Assembly (NCBI GenBank): GCA_038323575.1
Contig: JBBQHB010000008.1
Coordinates: 1-64,000, forward strand
Reading direction: 5' to 3'
Length of the DNA: 64,000 bases
Origin: CAINVV01 sp038323575
GTDB taxonomy: Bacteria > Bacteroidota > Bacteroidia > Bacteroidales > Prolixibacteraceae
Every line of letters starts with the position of its first letter. Positions within the stretch are counted from its first letter, which is position 1. The notes below the pieces were generated by a model. The model saw only the letters and a list, made by a program, of their open reading frames with translations, searched no databases and was not told the origin of the DNA. Made by a program: the position numbers and the translations under genes. Shown one piece after another: positions 34,634 to 42,595 of this stretch.

Positions 34634-37309
34634 CTACATCGGAAGCTTAAACCGCATCACTACCTCGCCCGTTTGTTTGTTGACTTCTATCGTCTGGTTT
34701 TCCAATCCAAGGTCTTTGCCTGTCGACATTTTGAAAAGTCCGGCAAGGAACTGCATGCCGCAATTCATCACCTGCTCAATCTCCTGGGCCTTTTCTTCCC
34801 GGAGCTGGCTACTTTCTGCATGTGCCTGTGAAGGAGTTTCCTCTGGTGTAGGTGATGAAATTTCTTCTTTTTGTAACTCCTCCTCCAGTTCTAATGATAA
34901 GTCGATCATGCTCGGTTCGGAAAGGGTTTCGGCCACTGAAGGAATTTCTTCCGGAATTGTGGCCTTTGTTGCTTCTAATGCTTCAGTATTTTCTGTTTCC
35001 AGAATAAACGCTTCAAGTTGTTGAATGAATTGGGATCTGCCTTTGGTAGAAAAATCCACAAAATTGGTTTTGCTCGAACTATCTAATACCCCATCGAAGA
35101 GATTTTGCTTGACCAGAAGTCCTGAAGCGATTTGTTGTTCAATCGAGTTTCGGGTAATAAAATTAAAAATGGTGAGTTTGTTGCTTTTCTGTCCCAGGCG
35201 GTCAATGCGGCCAATCCGCTGGTTCTTCTTGGCCGGATTCCACGGTAGTTCAAAATTAATCAGCGTATCTGCAACCTGAAGGTTAAGTCCGGATCCACCC
35301 GCTTCTGTCGACAAAAATATTTTACATTGGGGGTTATTTTCAAATTTTTTGATTAGCTCTCCCCGAAGTTTCACTGGTACACTGCCGTTGAGTTCGGCAA
35401 ATCCGATGTTGTTTTCGCGCAAAATATGTCCGATCAACTTGTGCACTTTTATCCATTCGGAGAAAATTATGATCTTGCGGTCGGAATTGGCAACATCCAG
35501 TTTTTCGAGCAGAATGTACTTCAACTCCTCCAGTTTTGGTGATTCGTTGGTCTCTTCGTCGATCAGATAGGTCGAGTCACACACCATTCGCATGCTCGCC
35601 AAAAGGAGCTGCAATTTTTGAAGGTCGTAAGGCGTGAGAAATTTCTTGCGAACGATGTTTGCAATACCTTGAGTATAACTCGCATGGTAATCAGCTTGTA
35701 ATGGGGAGAGTTCGACCGGAACGTTTATCTGGGTAACGTTTGGCAATTGGTCAAGAACTTTCCTTTTTTCGCGGCGGATCAATATAGGATCCAATCTTTT
35801 GTTTAGTTTCTGCAGATTGTAATAGCCGTTTATTTTATTCTGCTTTTCGGGGTCGAACAGGCAATGTTGGTAGGAGAATTCCCACAAAGGCCCAAAGAAG
35901 GCAGGATTTATCGCACTTACAACAGAGAAGATATCAATCAACCTGTTTTCAATCGGAGTTCCTGTAATGACCAGCACGTGCTTAAACTGCAATTTGCTGA
36001 TGGAAGCTGCTGTTTTAGTTTCGTAGTTTTTGATCCGCTGGGCTTCGTCAAGGATCACAAAATCGAACCCTGCTTTGTTAAGCGCTACCTGGTCGCGAAG
36101 AATCGTTTCATAATTAACGATAAAAAAGAAGTGATCATTGTCCTTGTATTGTTTTTCCCGCTCATCAGGGAATCCTTCAATGACCAAAGCCTTTTCATCC
36201 GAAAACTTTTCAATCTCTTTTTTCCATTGTTCTTTGAGGGATGCAGGGCAAACCACAAGGGTCTTCCTGAAATCAAAAATCTTCTTCTTCAGGATGGCTG
36301 TTCCGATAGCCTGGATGGTTTTTCCCAATCCCATCTCATCCGCAATGATAGCAGATTTACGAAAAAGAGCAAAATCGATCCCTTCCTTTTGATAGGGGAA
36401 TAGTTCGGCTTTGAGGCTAGAGAAATCCGGCATATATGCTTTTCTCAAATTTTCGAGCATCTCTTCTTCATACGCTGCTTCAACTTTCTCGCGTACTTCG
36501 ATCCTGATACGGATAAGCGGAAAATTACCCGACTCTTCGATAAAACCCAGAAATTGTTTGACGCCAGCGTCCTCAATAAACTTAGATTTTTTGAAATACT
36601 TCGAAATTAAAAGTTGTTCGCCAATTGGCATCCTTTGAGGGTAATGCCAGGTAATTTTATAGTCATTGAGCGGATCACAAAATATTTCTATATATGGATA
36701 GTTTTTCTTTAATTTTTCAAACAAGATCTTGTCTTCCTTTAACTTGCTGAATGCAAAAATAATGTGCTTGGTTGTGCCAAGTTTGTTAAAGCGGGAATCC
36801 ATGCTGTCGCTGTAACCTGTTTCATTTTCGAAATCCCTTAAAAAGATTCTGTATTTGACACCTTGTTCATTGGTCAGGGTGTGATCACCGTAAATATTGG
36901 AGGCCCACTTAATCCGGTAGTTCGCATTGGCGGCCTTTTGGCGCCGTTCCTGCATCACCCTTTTGATCATACCTTCCCTCGAATATTTCTTGTGTTCGAT
37001 CGGCTCTTTGGGGTCAAGGATCCTAAGTTCATGGTCAATTTGAAGAAGGCAGGCGTAAGCGAAACGATCCCAGCCAGTACGTTCACCATTTTTTTCAGGG
37101 ATCACATCGTTGTCAATAATATGGAGCGTATATTCATCCTGCTCAATACCAGGTTGGGTATTTACGATCAATTCAAACATGACTGCAGATTGTGACAAGA
37201 GCTGGCAATCATTGTTGTTGAATGAAATTTCGCCTAGGGTCAGTTCATTCTTGTCCAATAATTTTTGAATCTTAGGCAGCTGATTGTTAATCAATATCTT
37301 GATGTCCAT
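34634..37309 (-). CDS. SNF2-family DEAD/DEAH-box ATPase (DNA translocase)
   Basis: The 891-residue protein has an N-terminal region of about 300 residues of unknown fold. A SNF2 core follows: Walker A DEMGLGKT (about 325-331), the DEAQ box at 421, ITGTPIEN (motif III), and the C-terminal helicase motifs V and VI (GGSGLNLQVADTLINFELPWNP; QRIGRIDRLGQ). An acidic, Glu- and Pro-rich linker and a short C-terminal tail (TIEVNKQTGEVVMRF) complete it. SNF2 proteins translocate on duplex DNA and remodel bound proteins. In bacteria they include RapA-like enzymes and parts of phage-defence systems. It converges with hipA, and both lie between two fragments of a symporter gene, so they may have moved as one cassette. 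Confidence 0.9.
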   Translation of the reverse strand: MDIKILINNQLPKIQKLLDKNELTLGEISFNNNDCQLLSQSAVMFELIVNTQPGIEQDEYTLHIIDNDVIPEKNGERTGWDRFAYACLLQIDHELRILDPKEPIEHKKYSREGMIKRVMQERRQKAANANYRIKWASNIYGDHTLTNEQGVKYRIFLRDFENETGYSDSMDSRFNKLGTTKHIIFAFSKLKEDKILFEKLKKNYPYIEIFCDPLNDYKITWHYPQRMPIGEQLLISKYFKKSKFIEDAGVKQFLGFIEESGNFPLIRIRIEVREKVEAAYEEEMLENLRKAYMPDFSSLKAELFPYQKEGIDFALFRKSAIIADEMGLGKTIQAIGTAILKKKIFDFRKTLVVCPASLKEQWKKEIEKFSDEKALVIEGFPDEREKQYKDNDHFFFIVNYETILRDQVALNKAGFDFVILDEAQRIKNYETKTAASISKLQFKHVLVITGTPIENRLIDIFSVVSAINPAFFGPLWEFSYQHCLFDPEKQNKINGYYNLQKLNKRLDPILIRREKRKVLDQLPNVTQINVPVELSPLQADYHASYTQGIANIVRKKFLTPYDLQKLQLLLASMRMVCDSTYLIDEETNESPKLEELKYILLEKLDVANSDRKIIIFSEWIKVHKLIGHILRENNIGFAELNGSVPVKLRGELIKKFENNPQCKIFLSTEAGGSGLNLQVADTLINFELPWNPAKKNQRIGRIDRLGQKSNKLTIFNFITRNSIEQQIASGLLVKQNLFDGVLDSSSKTNFVDFSTKGRSQFIQQLEAFILETENTEALEATKATIPEEIPSVAETLSEPSMIDLSLELEEELQKEEISSPTPEETPSQAHAESSQLREEKAQEIEQVMNCGMQFLAGLFKMSTGKDLGLENQTIEVNKQTGEVVMRFKLPM

Positions 37310-37374
37310 ATTTCTATTTTTACCTCTATAAAGTTTGACTAAATTTATACGACCAAATGATCTGTTTCTATTTT

Positions 37375-37382
37375 CAAATATA
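37375..37382 (-). promoter_or_regulatory. -7 promoter box of the SNF2 gene
   Basis: On the minus strand this reads TATATTTG (TAnnTTTG). It lies 65 bp upstream of the SNF2 ATG. No strong -33 TTTG is visible. Confidence 0.4.
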
Positions 37383-37573
37383 CAATTACTTGAGAAAGTG
37401 GAAAAATTAAAATGTAGGGAAGTAAGCCTTGACAGAAAAACTTGATCAGAAAAACGAAAATTATTTTGGTACTCCGTGGGGACTATAATCTGAATACAGT
37501 TTTGTATATTTTCACTGACCCCAAAGCGCTAAAAATATGGAACTACCAGTTTACCGGATGGGAAAGGGAGGAT

Positions 37574-37726
37574 CCCCTCCTCCTAGGCACCGACAGGTTT
37601 ATGAGCGAGGCGAGGGCCATCACCAACCTGATCGGCAATTCCGTTGCAACGGTAGTGGTGGCAAAATGGGGAAAGGAGATTGACAGAGAGGGAGTAAGGC
37701 CGACGATAGGGTCAAACTATTTTTGA
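37574..37726 (+). pseudogene. Dicarboxylate/cation symporter (dctA-like) C-terminal fragment
   Basis: In frame, the sequence reads LLLGTDRFMSEARAITNLIG, then NSVATVVVAKWGKEIDREGV, to a stop at 37724-37726. This matches the conserved C-terminal end of DctA-type symporters. A TTG at 37442 opens the frame, but the sequence before residue 45 shows no resemblance, so it is not a gene in its own right. Together with the fragment at 32586-32790 it brackets the hipBA-SNF2 block. About 115 codons between the two fragments are gone. Confidence 0.75.
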
Positions 37727-37751
37727 GGAACGGCGAATTTTAGTAAATTTG
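37722..37751 (+). promoter_or_regulatory. Promoter with -33 TTTG and -7 TAAATTTG
   Basis: TTTG at 37722-37725 and TAAATTTG at 37744-37751 are 18 bp apart, close to the Bacteroidota consensus. The next gene starts at 37790. Confidence 0.6.
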
Positions 37752-37789
37752 ATTTTCCGTCATGTGAAAATTCCAAAGAAATAATTCAA

Positions 37790-39076
37790 ATGACCACACG
37801 AAGAAAAGCATTGAAAAACGGGCTTGCAGTAACAACCATAGCATTACTGTTCCCGCGGAAGGTATTGAACGGAATGCTGGAATCATCTGATGCCACTTTT
37901 CCGGTCAGGGCCATTACCAAAGGGCCGAAATTTCATTGGTTCGGATACTATGATAAACTCCAGTTCGATCCGTCCAACCGTTATGTGCTGGCAATGGAGG
38001 TGGATTTCGAACATTGTTCGCCCGAAGCTAATGATGAGATCCGCGTCGGGATGGTTGACCTTCAGGACAACGACCGCTGGATTGAACTTGGCTCAAGCAA
38101 AGCATGGGGATGGCAGCAGGGTTGCATGCTGCAGTGGATTCCGGGCTCATCAGAAGAAATCATCTGGAACGACCGGGAAGGGGATCATTTTGTCAGCCGC
38201 ATTTTAAACATTAAAACCGGGGAAAAGCGGACCCTTCCCAATGCAATTTATGCGCTGAGTCCGGATGGCAAAAGTGCAATCGGCACTGAATTTTCGCGCA
38301 TACAGAATCTTCGCCCTGGCTATGGATATGCCGGTGTTGCGGATCAACATGAAAATACAAAGGCTCCCGAAGAAATCGGGCTTTACCGCCTGGATCTTGA
38401 AACAGGTAAAAGTAAATTGCTATTCAGCCTTGCTGATATGGCTTTTATACCCCACAACGGAGTTTCGGTAGCAGATAATTTCCATTGGTTTAACCATTTG
38501 CTGGTAAACAACGACGGTACGAGGTTTACCTTCCTGAATCGCTGGAGGCCGCAGCGGATGGAGCGGCAAAAAATGGCTTCAGGGGGATTTATCACAAGGA
38601 TGTTTACTGCCTCAATGCAGGGAGATGATTTGTATTGTATTGACCCCTCAGGCTTTACTTCGCATTTTATCTGGAGGGATCCCTCGCATATCAATGCTTT
38701 TACCAAGCCGCAGGGTCAACCGCAGGGTTTTTATATTCTTCAGGACAAGACCGGCAAATGCGAAAGGATGGGGGCCGAAAAAATGCCGGTAAACGGACAC
38801 CAGACCTATCTGCCAAAAGGCAACGGACAGGAATGGATCCTGTGCGACAACTATGCAAATTCCCGCGACAGGCACCAGAAACCCTATATTTACCACATAC
38901 CTTCCGACCGGCGTACCGATATCGGACATTTCCTTTCGCCTGAAATATATACGGGAGAGTGGCGTTGTGATTTGCATCCGCGGATAAGCCATAACGGCAA
39001 CATGGTCTGTATTGATTCTCCCCACGGGGGAAACGGAAGACAGTTGTATTTGATTGATATCGGTAAGATTAGCTGA
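37790..39076 (+). CDS. Exported beta-propeller protein of unknown function
   Basis: The 428-residue protein begins with TTRRKALKNGLAVTTIALL, a twin-arginine-like signal (R-R with a hydrophobic stretch), so it may be exported folded by Tat. The mature part shows propeller-like repeats and motifs such as HWFGYYDKLQFDPSNRYVLA, WGWQQGCMLQWIPG and YALSPDGKSAIG. These resemble oligogalacturonate-lyase-like and WD40-like seven-bladed folds. Several histidines (HNGV, NGHQTYLP, CDLHPRISHNG) could bind a metal. No catalytic function can be assigned. It is followed, after 87 bp, by a TolB-like protein gene and a secreted isomerase-like gene, so the three may act on a common saccharide. Confidence 0.7.
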   Translation: MTTRRKALKNGLAVTTIALLFPRKVLNGMLESSDATFPVRAITKGPKFHWFGYYDKLQFDPSNRYVLAMEVDFEHCSPEANDEIRVGMVDLQDNDRWIELGSSKAWGWQQGCMLQWIPGSSEEIIWNDREGDHFVSRILNIKTGEKRTLPNAIYALSPDGKSAIGTEFSRIQNLRPGYGYAGVADQHENTKAPEEIGLYRLDLETGKSKLLFSLADMAFIPHNGVSVADNFHWFNHLLVNNDGTRFTFLNRWRPQRMERQKMASGGFITRMFTASMQGDDLYCIDPSGFTSHFIWRDPSHINAFTKPQGQPQGFYILQDKTGKCERMGAEKMPVNGHQTYLPKGNGQEWILCDNYANSRDRHQKPYIYHIPSDRRTDIGHFLSPEIYTGEWRCDLHPRISHNGNMVCIDSPHGGNGRQLYLIDIGKIS

Positions 39077-39109
39077 ATAAATGTAATTTTAAATGATTTA
39101 ATTTGAAGA

Positions 39110-39117
39110 TAGTTTTG
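39110..39117 (+). promoter_or_regulatory. Possible -7 box before the TolB-like gene
   Basis: TAGTTTTG matches TAnnTTTG and lies 46 bp before the ATG at 39164. There is no clear -33 element. Confidence 0.3.
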
Positions 39118-39163
39118 GATTTATACCCCCCAAATATATTATGATTTATATAACGTGAATGAG

Positions 39164-40681
39164 ATGAAAAAAAATCAATGGATCAATGGAGGTCTGATCT
39201 TCCTTTTTAGTTTACTTTTCATGAATCTGAATGCACAAATGAGTGGTGCAAAAATAGGTTCGTTTGACCAATTTTCGGATATCGGCACTCCGGAGATCGC
39301 CGGAAAGGCAAGTTTCAGCGAGCCTTCCCAGGCATACCATCTTTCCGGTTCCGGATCAAACATCTGGTTTGGCCAGGACAGCTTTTCCTTCCTTTCAAAG
39401 AAAATGAACGGCGATTTTATCCTGCAAACCCGTGTCCGCTTTGTAGGGGAAGGGCATGAACTTCACCGCAAAACCGGACTGATGATACGGAAATCAACGG
39501 CTTCCAACGCTGCGGTCGTTGCGTGTACAGTACACGGTGACGGTTTAACCTCCCTGCAATACCGTGTTGCCGCAGGTGATACCATGAAAGAGGTGAAATT
39601 TACCATCAAAGGACCTGATGTGCTTCAACTGGAGAAGAAAGGCAAGACCTTTACCATGTCGGTAGCACATTTCGGTGAGGTGTATGAGGTCCAAAAAATT
39701 GAAAACATGGATCTGGGAGCAGATTTATTGTCCGGATTGTTTATCTGCGCCCATACCAATAAATTTTCGGAAGAGGTTGAATTCAGCAATACACGGATTT
39801 TCAATACTGCTCCCGAAGACATGGTTCAGTACAAATCCTATCTGGGCAGTCTGCTGGAGGTAATGGATGTTTCAAACGGACACCGCCAGGTACTGGCTGG
39901 CGCTGAAGGTTCCTGGCAGGCGCCCAACTGGACACCCGACGGGAAAACATTAATATACAATTCAAGTGGCAAATTGTACAATTTTGACCTGACTACCCGC
40001 GAATCGACTGTCTTAAATACGGATTTTGTAAACAAAAATAACAACGATCATGTGCTGACCTTCGATGGGAAACAATTAGGAATCAGCAGTTCAGCCGATG
40101 AAAACAAGGGGCAATCAGTAGTTTATTCGGTGCCCGTCACAGGCGGTGTACCGAAAAAAATCACAACAGAAAGTCCTTCTTATTTCCATGGCTGGTCGCC
40201 CGACAGCCGGTTTATGCTTTATACCGGCCAGCGCAACGGCGATTTTGATATTTACAAAATCCCGAAAGAGGGGGGCAAAGAGATCCGGCTGACGGATGCC
40301 AAAGGATTGGATGACGGTTCGGAATATTCCCCGGATGGGAAATATATCTATTTTTGTTCTACCCGCACCGGCACCATGCAGGTGTGGCGGATGGACCCGG
40401 ACGGGAAAAACCAGACACAGCTTACTTTTGACACGCTGAACAACTGGTTTCCGCATGTATCTCCGGACAACAAGTGGTTGGTTTTTATTACCTTTCCCAA
40501 GGAAGTTCCTGCAGACAGTCATCCGTTCTACCAGCGGGTATACCTGCGTTTGATGCCGGTTGGCGGTGGAGACGTTAAAGTAATCGGCTATCTTTACGGC
40601 GGACAGGGAACCATTAACGTGCCCAGCTGGTCGCCCGACAGCAAAAAAATTGCCTTTGTCAGCAACGGAAATTTTAACTGA
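39164..40681 (+). CDS. Secreted TolB-like PD40 propeller protein with N-terminal lectin-like domain
   Basis: About 505 residues with a Sec signal peptide (GLIFLFSLLFMNLNAQ). Residues about 25-215 resemble a concanavalin-like/DUF1349 beta sandwich (FILQTRVRFVGEGHELHRKTGLMIR). The C-terminal half has at least five PD40 repeats (WTPDGKTLIYNS, WSPDSRFMLYTG, YSPDGKYIYFCS, VSPDNKWLVFIT, WSPDSKKIAFVS), forming a TolB-type six-bladed propeller. Such proteins bind ligands or partner proteins in the periplasm; no enzyme motif is evident. A GTG at 39155 could add three residues, but the ATG at 39164 begins a better signal peptide. It is 21 bp upstream of the isomerase-like gene. Confidence 0.8.
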   Translation: MKKNQWINGGLIFLFSLLFMNLNAQMSGAKIGSFDQFSDIGTPEIAGKASFSEPSQAYHLSGSGSNIWFGQDSFSFLSKKMNGDFILQTRVRFVGEGHELHRKTGLMIRKSTASNAAVVACTVHGDGLTSLQYRVAAGDTMKEVKFTIKGPDVLQLEKKGKTFTMSVAHFGEVYEVQKIENMDLGADLLSGLFICAHTNKFSEEVEFSNTRIFNTAPEDMVQYKSYLGSLLEVMDVSNGHRQVLAGAEGSWQAPNWTPDGKTLIYNSSGKLYNFDLTTRESTVLNTDFVNKNNNDHVLTFDGKQLGISSSADENKGQSVVYSVPVTGGVPKKITTESPSYFHGWSPDSRFMLYTGQRNGDFDIYKIPKEGGKEIRLTDAKGLDDGSEYSPDGKYIYFCSTRTGTMQVWRMDPDGKNQTQLTFDTLNNWFPHVSPDNKWLVFITFPKEVPADSHPFYQRVYLRLMPVGGGDVKVIGYLYGGQGTINVPSWSPDSKKIAFVSNGNFN

Positions 40682-40702
40682 ATAAATAATAAACCTTGAA
40701 TT

Positions 40703-41653
40703 ATGAAAAGAGATCACACCAGAACCTTACTTCCAATCACAATTGTCGCAGTTGTCCTATTGTCCCTTAGCATTCCCGGATCTTTTGCGCAAAGTGCAAA
40801 AAAAGAAAAACCACAATCGCACGTCAAACTTGCGCTGAACGCCTTTTCCTTCAACGACCTGTTGCTGGCCAAAGCGACGCCCGAAAAACCGGCATTTACC
40901 CTGCCCGACCTGCTTGACTGGTGTGCCCTCCAGAACATCGAAGCCATTGACGTGACTGGCTATTACTTTCCCGGTTACCCCGAAGTACCCACGGATGAGT
41001 ATATCTATGCACTGAAACAAAAAGCCTTCCAACTTGGAATTGAAATCAGCGGCACCGGTATCCGCAACAATTTTGCTTCACCGGACCCGGCTGTGCGCAA
41101 GGCAGATGTTGAACTGGCCAAAAAATGGATCATTGTCGCCTCCAAACTGGGAGCTCCGGTTATCCGCCTGTTTGCAGGTGCTATTCCTGCAGGCTATGAA
41201 AACAAATGGGATGAAGCAGCCGGCTGGATGGTTGAATGCTTTAAGGAGTGCGCGGCATATGGAGAAAAACATGGGGTGATGATCGGCATTCAGAACCACG
41301 GCGACATGCTCCAAACAGCCGAACAGTGCATCAAAGTTTACAAGGCAGTAAATTCCAAATGGGCAGGCATCATCCTCGATACAGGAAATTTTAAGGTAAA
41401 GGATCCTTACACAGATATCGAAACGATTATTCCCTACACAGCCAACTGGCAGGTAAAGACAAGTGTATTTGGCAATGCAAGCACAGTCGGGATGGACGTT
41501 AACCGATTGATGAACATCATTAAAAAAAGTGGCTACCGCGGATATCTGCCTGTTGAGACACTGAAAATGAAGGACAAGCCATATGATCCTTTTGTGCTGG
41601 TTCCTATTTTTATGAAAGAGCTGAAAGCTGAAATGAATGCGGAGTTTAGGTAG
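40703..41653 (+). CDS. Secreted sugar phosphate isomerase/epimerase-like TIM-barrel protein
   Basis: The 316-residue protein has a Sec signal peptide (VAVVLLSLSIPGSFAQ) followed by a xylose-isomerase-like/AP-endonuclease-2-type TIM barrel. Candidate metal ligands are Glu/His/Asp in MIGIQNHGDM, IILDTGNF and YLPVETLKM. Cytoplasmic relatives isomerise or epimerise sugars or their phosphates. An exported one probably acts on free sugars or oxidised sugars. It ends an operon-like row of three exported proteins, and a strong palindromic hairpin follows the stop by 11 bp. Confidence 0.85.
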   Translation: MKRDHTRTLLPITIVAVVLLSLSIPGSFAQSAKKEKPQSHVKLALNAFSFNDLLLAKATPEKPAFTLPDLLDWCALQNIEAIDVTGYYFPGYPEVPTDEYIYALKQKAFQLGIEISGTGIRNNFASPDPAVRKADVELAKKWIIVASKLGAPVIRLFAGAIPAGYENKWDEAAGWMVECFKECAAYGEKHGVMIGIQNHGDMLQTAEQCIKVYKAVNSKWAGIILDTGNFKVKDPYTDIETIIPYTANWQVKTSVFGNASTVGMDVNRLMNIIKKSGYRGYLPVETLKMKDKPYDPFVLVPIFMKELKAEMNAEFR

Positions 41654-41664
41654 TTTTAAATAAA

Positions 41665-41699
41665 AACTGACGGGGTGACTCAGAGTCACCCCGTCAGTT
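41665..41699 (+). terminator. Perfect 35-bp palindrome, terminator-like
   Basis: Arms AACTGACGGGGTGACTC and GAGTCACCCCGTCAGTT pair over 17 bp around one A. It lies 11 bp after the isomerase-like gene. The T run is weak, but A-rich DNA precedes it, so it could end transcripts from the minus strand too. Its outer arms recur at 42591-42623. Confidence 0.7.
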
Positions 41700-41929
41700 G
41701 AAAGGAATTTATAGCTAGGGCGATATGGAATCCCGCATTTATTGGATAAATTTGTTGCACGACAAACTGATAAACGTAACTGGAGTTGGAGCTATTGGAA
41801 ATTATACCAGAGCTTTGGCATTTACAACAAGGAGACAAAAACATGGAAAGTGGGGTTGCGAAATACACTAATCCTATAAACCTATTTGACAGGTAGGATG
41901 AAAAACCGTTTTTTAAATTAGCGATTACG

Positions 41930-42595
41930 ATGAAACTGAACATCAAAATACTATTCGTTTTTGTGGTTATATCCTCTGATATATATGCGCAGGAAAGAGA
42001 AATCAGGGGCGTAGTAACCATATTTGACAGTATCCCGCTAATCGGAGTAAATGTAAAAGCAAAAAACACCAAACAGGTCGTAATTACGGATTCACTGGGT
42101 AGATTCTCTATTAGTTGTGTATTACCGGATGTATTAAATGTAAGTGCAAAGGGTTTTTTTACCCAAAAAGCAAGGCTGACCACTAACATAAAATTTGCAG
42201 CTGTTAACCTCAGACTTAAACCCGTCGCCAAGCGTAAAGAATATGACATTGGATACGGTCATATTTCGGAGAAGGATAAACTATATGCAATTTCAATGGT
42301 AGATGAGGATGATATGAATTTTTCACAATACCTCAACGTTTTCGACATCATCAGTGGTCGATTCCCCGGCGTCGTGGTTGAAAATGGTAAAATCCAGGTA
42401 AGAGGAGAGAAATCATTTACTTTACCGACACCTGCCCTTATAGTTTTGGATGGTGTTACAGTTGATCCCGGTATGCTTGAATCCCTGCCAACCTCTCAAA
42501 TTAAAAGTATAAACATTATTAAGGATGCGGGTGGCTCAATCTACGGTGTGCAAGGAGCAAATGGTGTCGTGCTAATTGAAACTAAACCATACTGA
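41930..42595 (+). CDS. SusC-like plug-only protein (carboxypeptidase-like domain plus TonB plug, no barrel)
   Basis: The 221-residue protein has a signal sequence (ILFVFVVISSDIYAQ), a carboxypeptidase-D-like domain (IRGVVTIFDSIPLIGVNVKA), and a TonB plug ending in SIYGVQGANGVVLIETKPY. A SusC barrel would normally begin here, yet the frame stops cleanly. The chain lacks the usual VVVGYG TonB-box-type motif; the interdomain region is KRKEYDIGYGHISEKDKL. It could be a real stand-alone plug family, since similar short plug proteins occur in Bacteroidota, or a truncated SusC. Related hairpins lie on both sides of the gene, and it overlaps the convergent ATPase gene by 14 bp. Confidence 0.75.
   Translation: MKLNIKILFVFVVISSDIYAQEREIRGVVTIFDSIPLIGVNVKAKNTKQVVITDSLGRFSISCVLPDVLNVSAKGFFTQKARLTTNIKFAAVNLRLKPVAKRKEYDIGYGHISEKDKLYAISMVDEDDMNFSQYLNVFDIISGRFPGVVVENGKIQVRGEKSFTLPTPALIVLDGVTVDPGMLESLPTSQIKSINIIKDAGGSIYGVQGANGVVLIETKPY

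Noticed and set aside
37442..37573. N-terminal part of a 94-codon frame starting at TTG
   Set aside because: Only the part from about 37574 resembles a protein family (DctA C-terminus). The first 44 codons look like chance extension into intergenic DNA.
41700..41929. Possible gene remnant: about 50 codons (41721-41877) with protein-like composition (NWSWSYWKLYQSFGIYNKET)
   Set aside because: No start in a plausible place, a stop just upstream, and no family I can name. It could be a fragment of a lost gene but cannot be supported.
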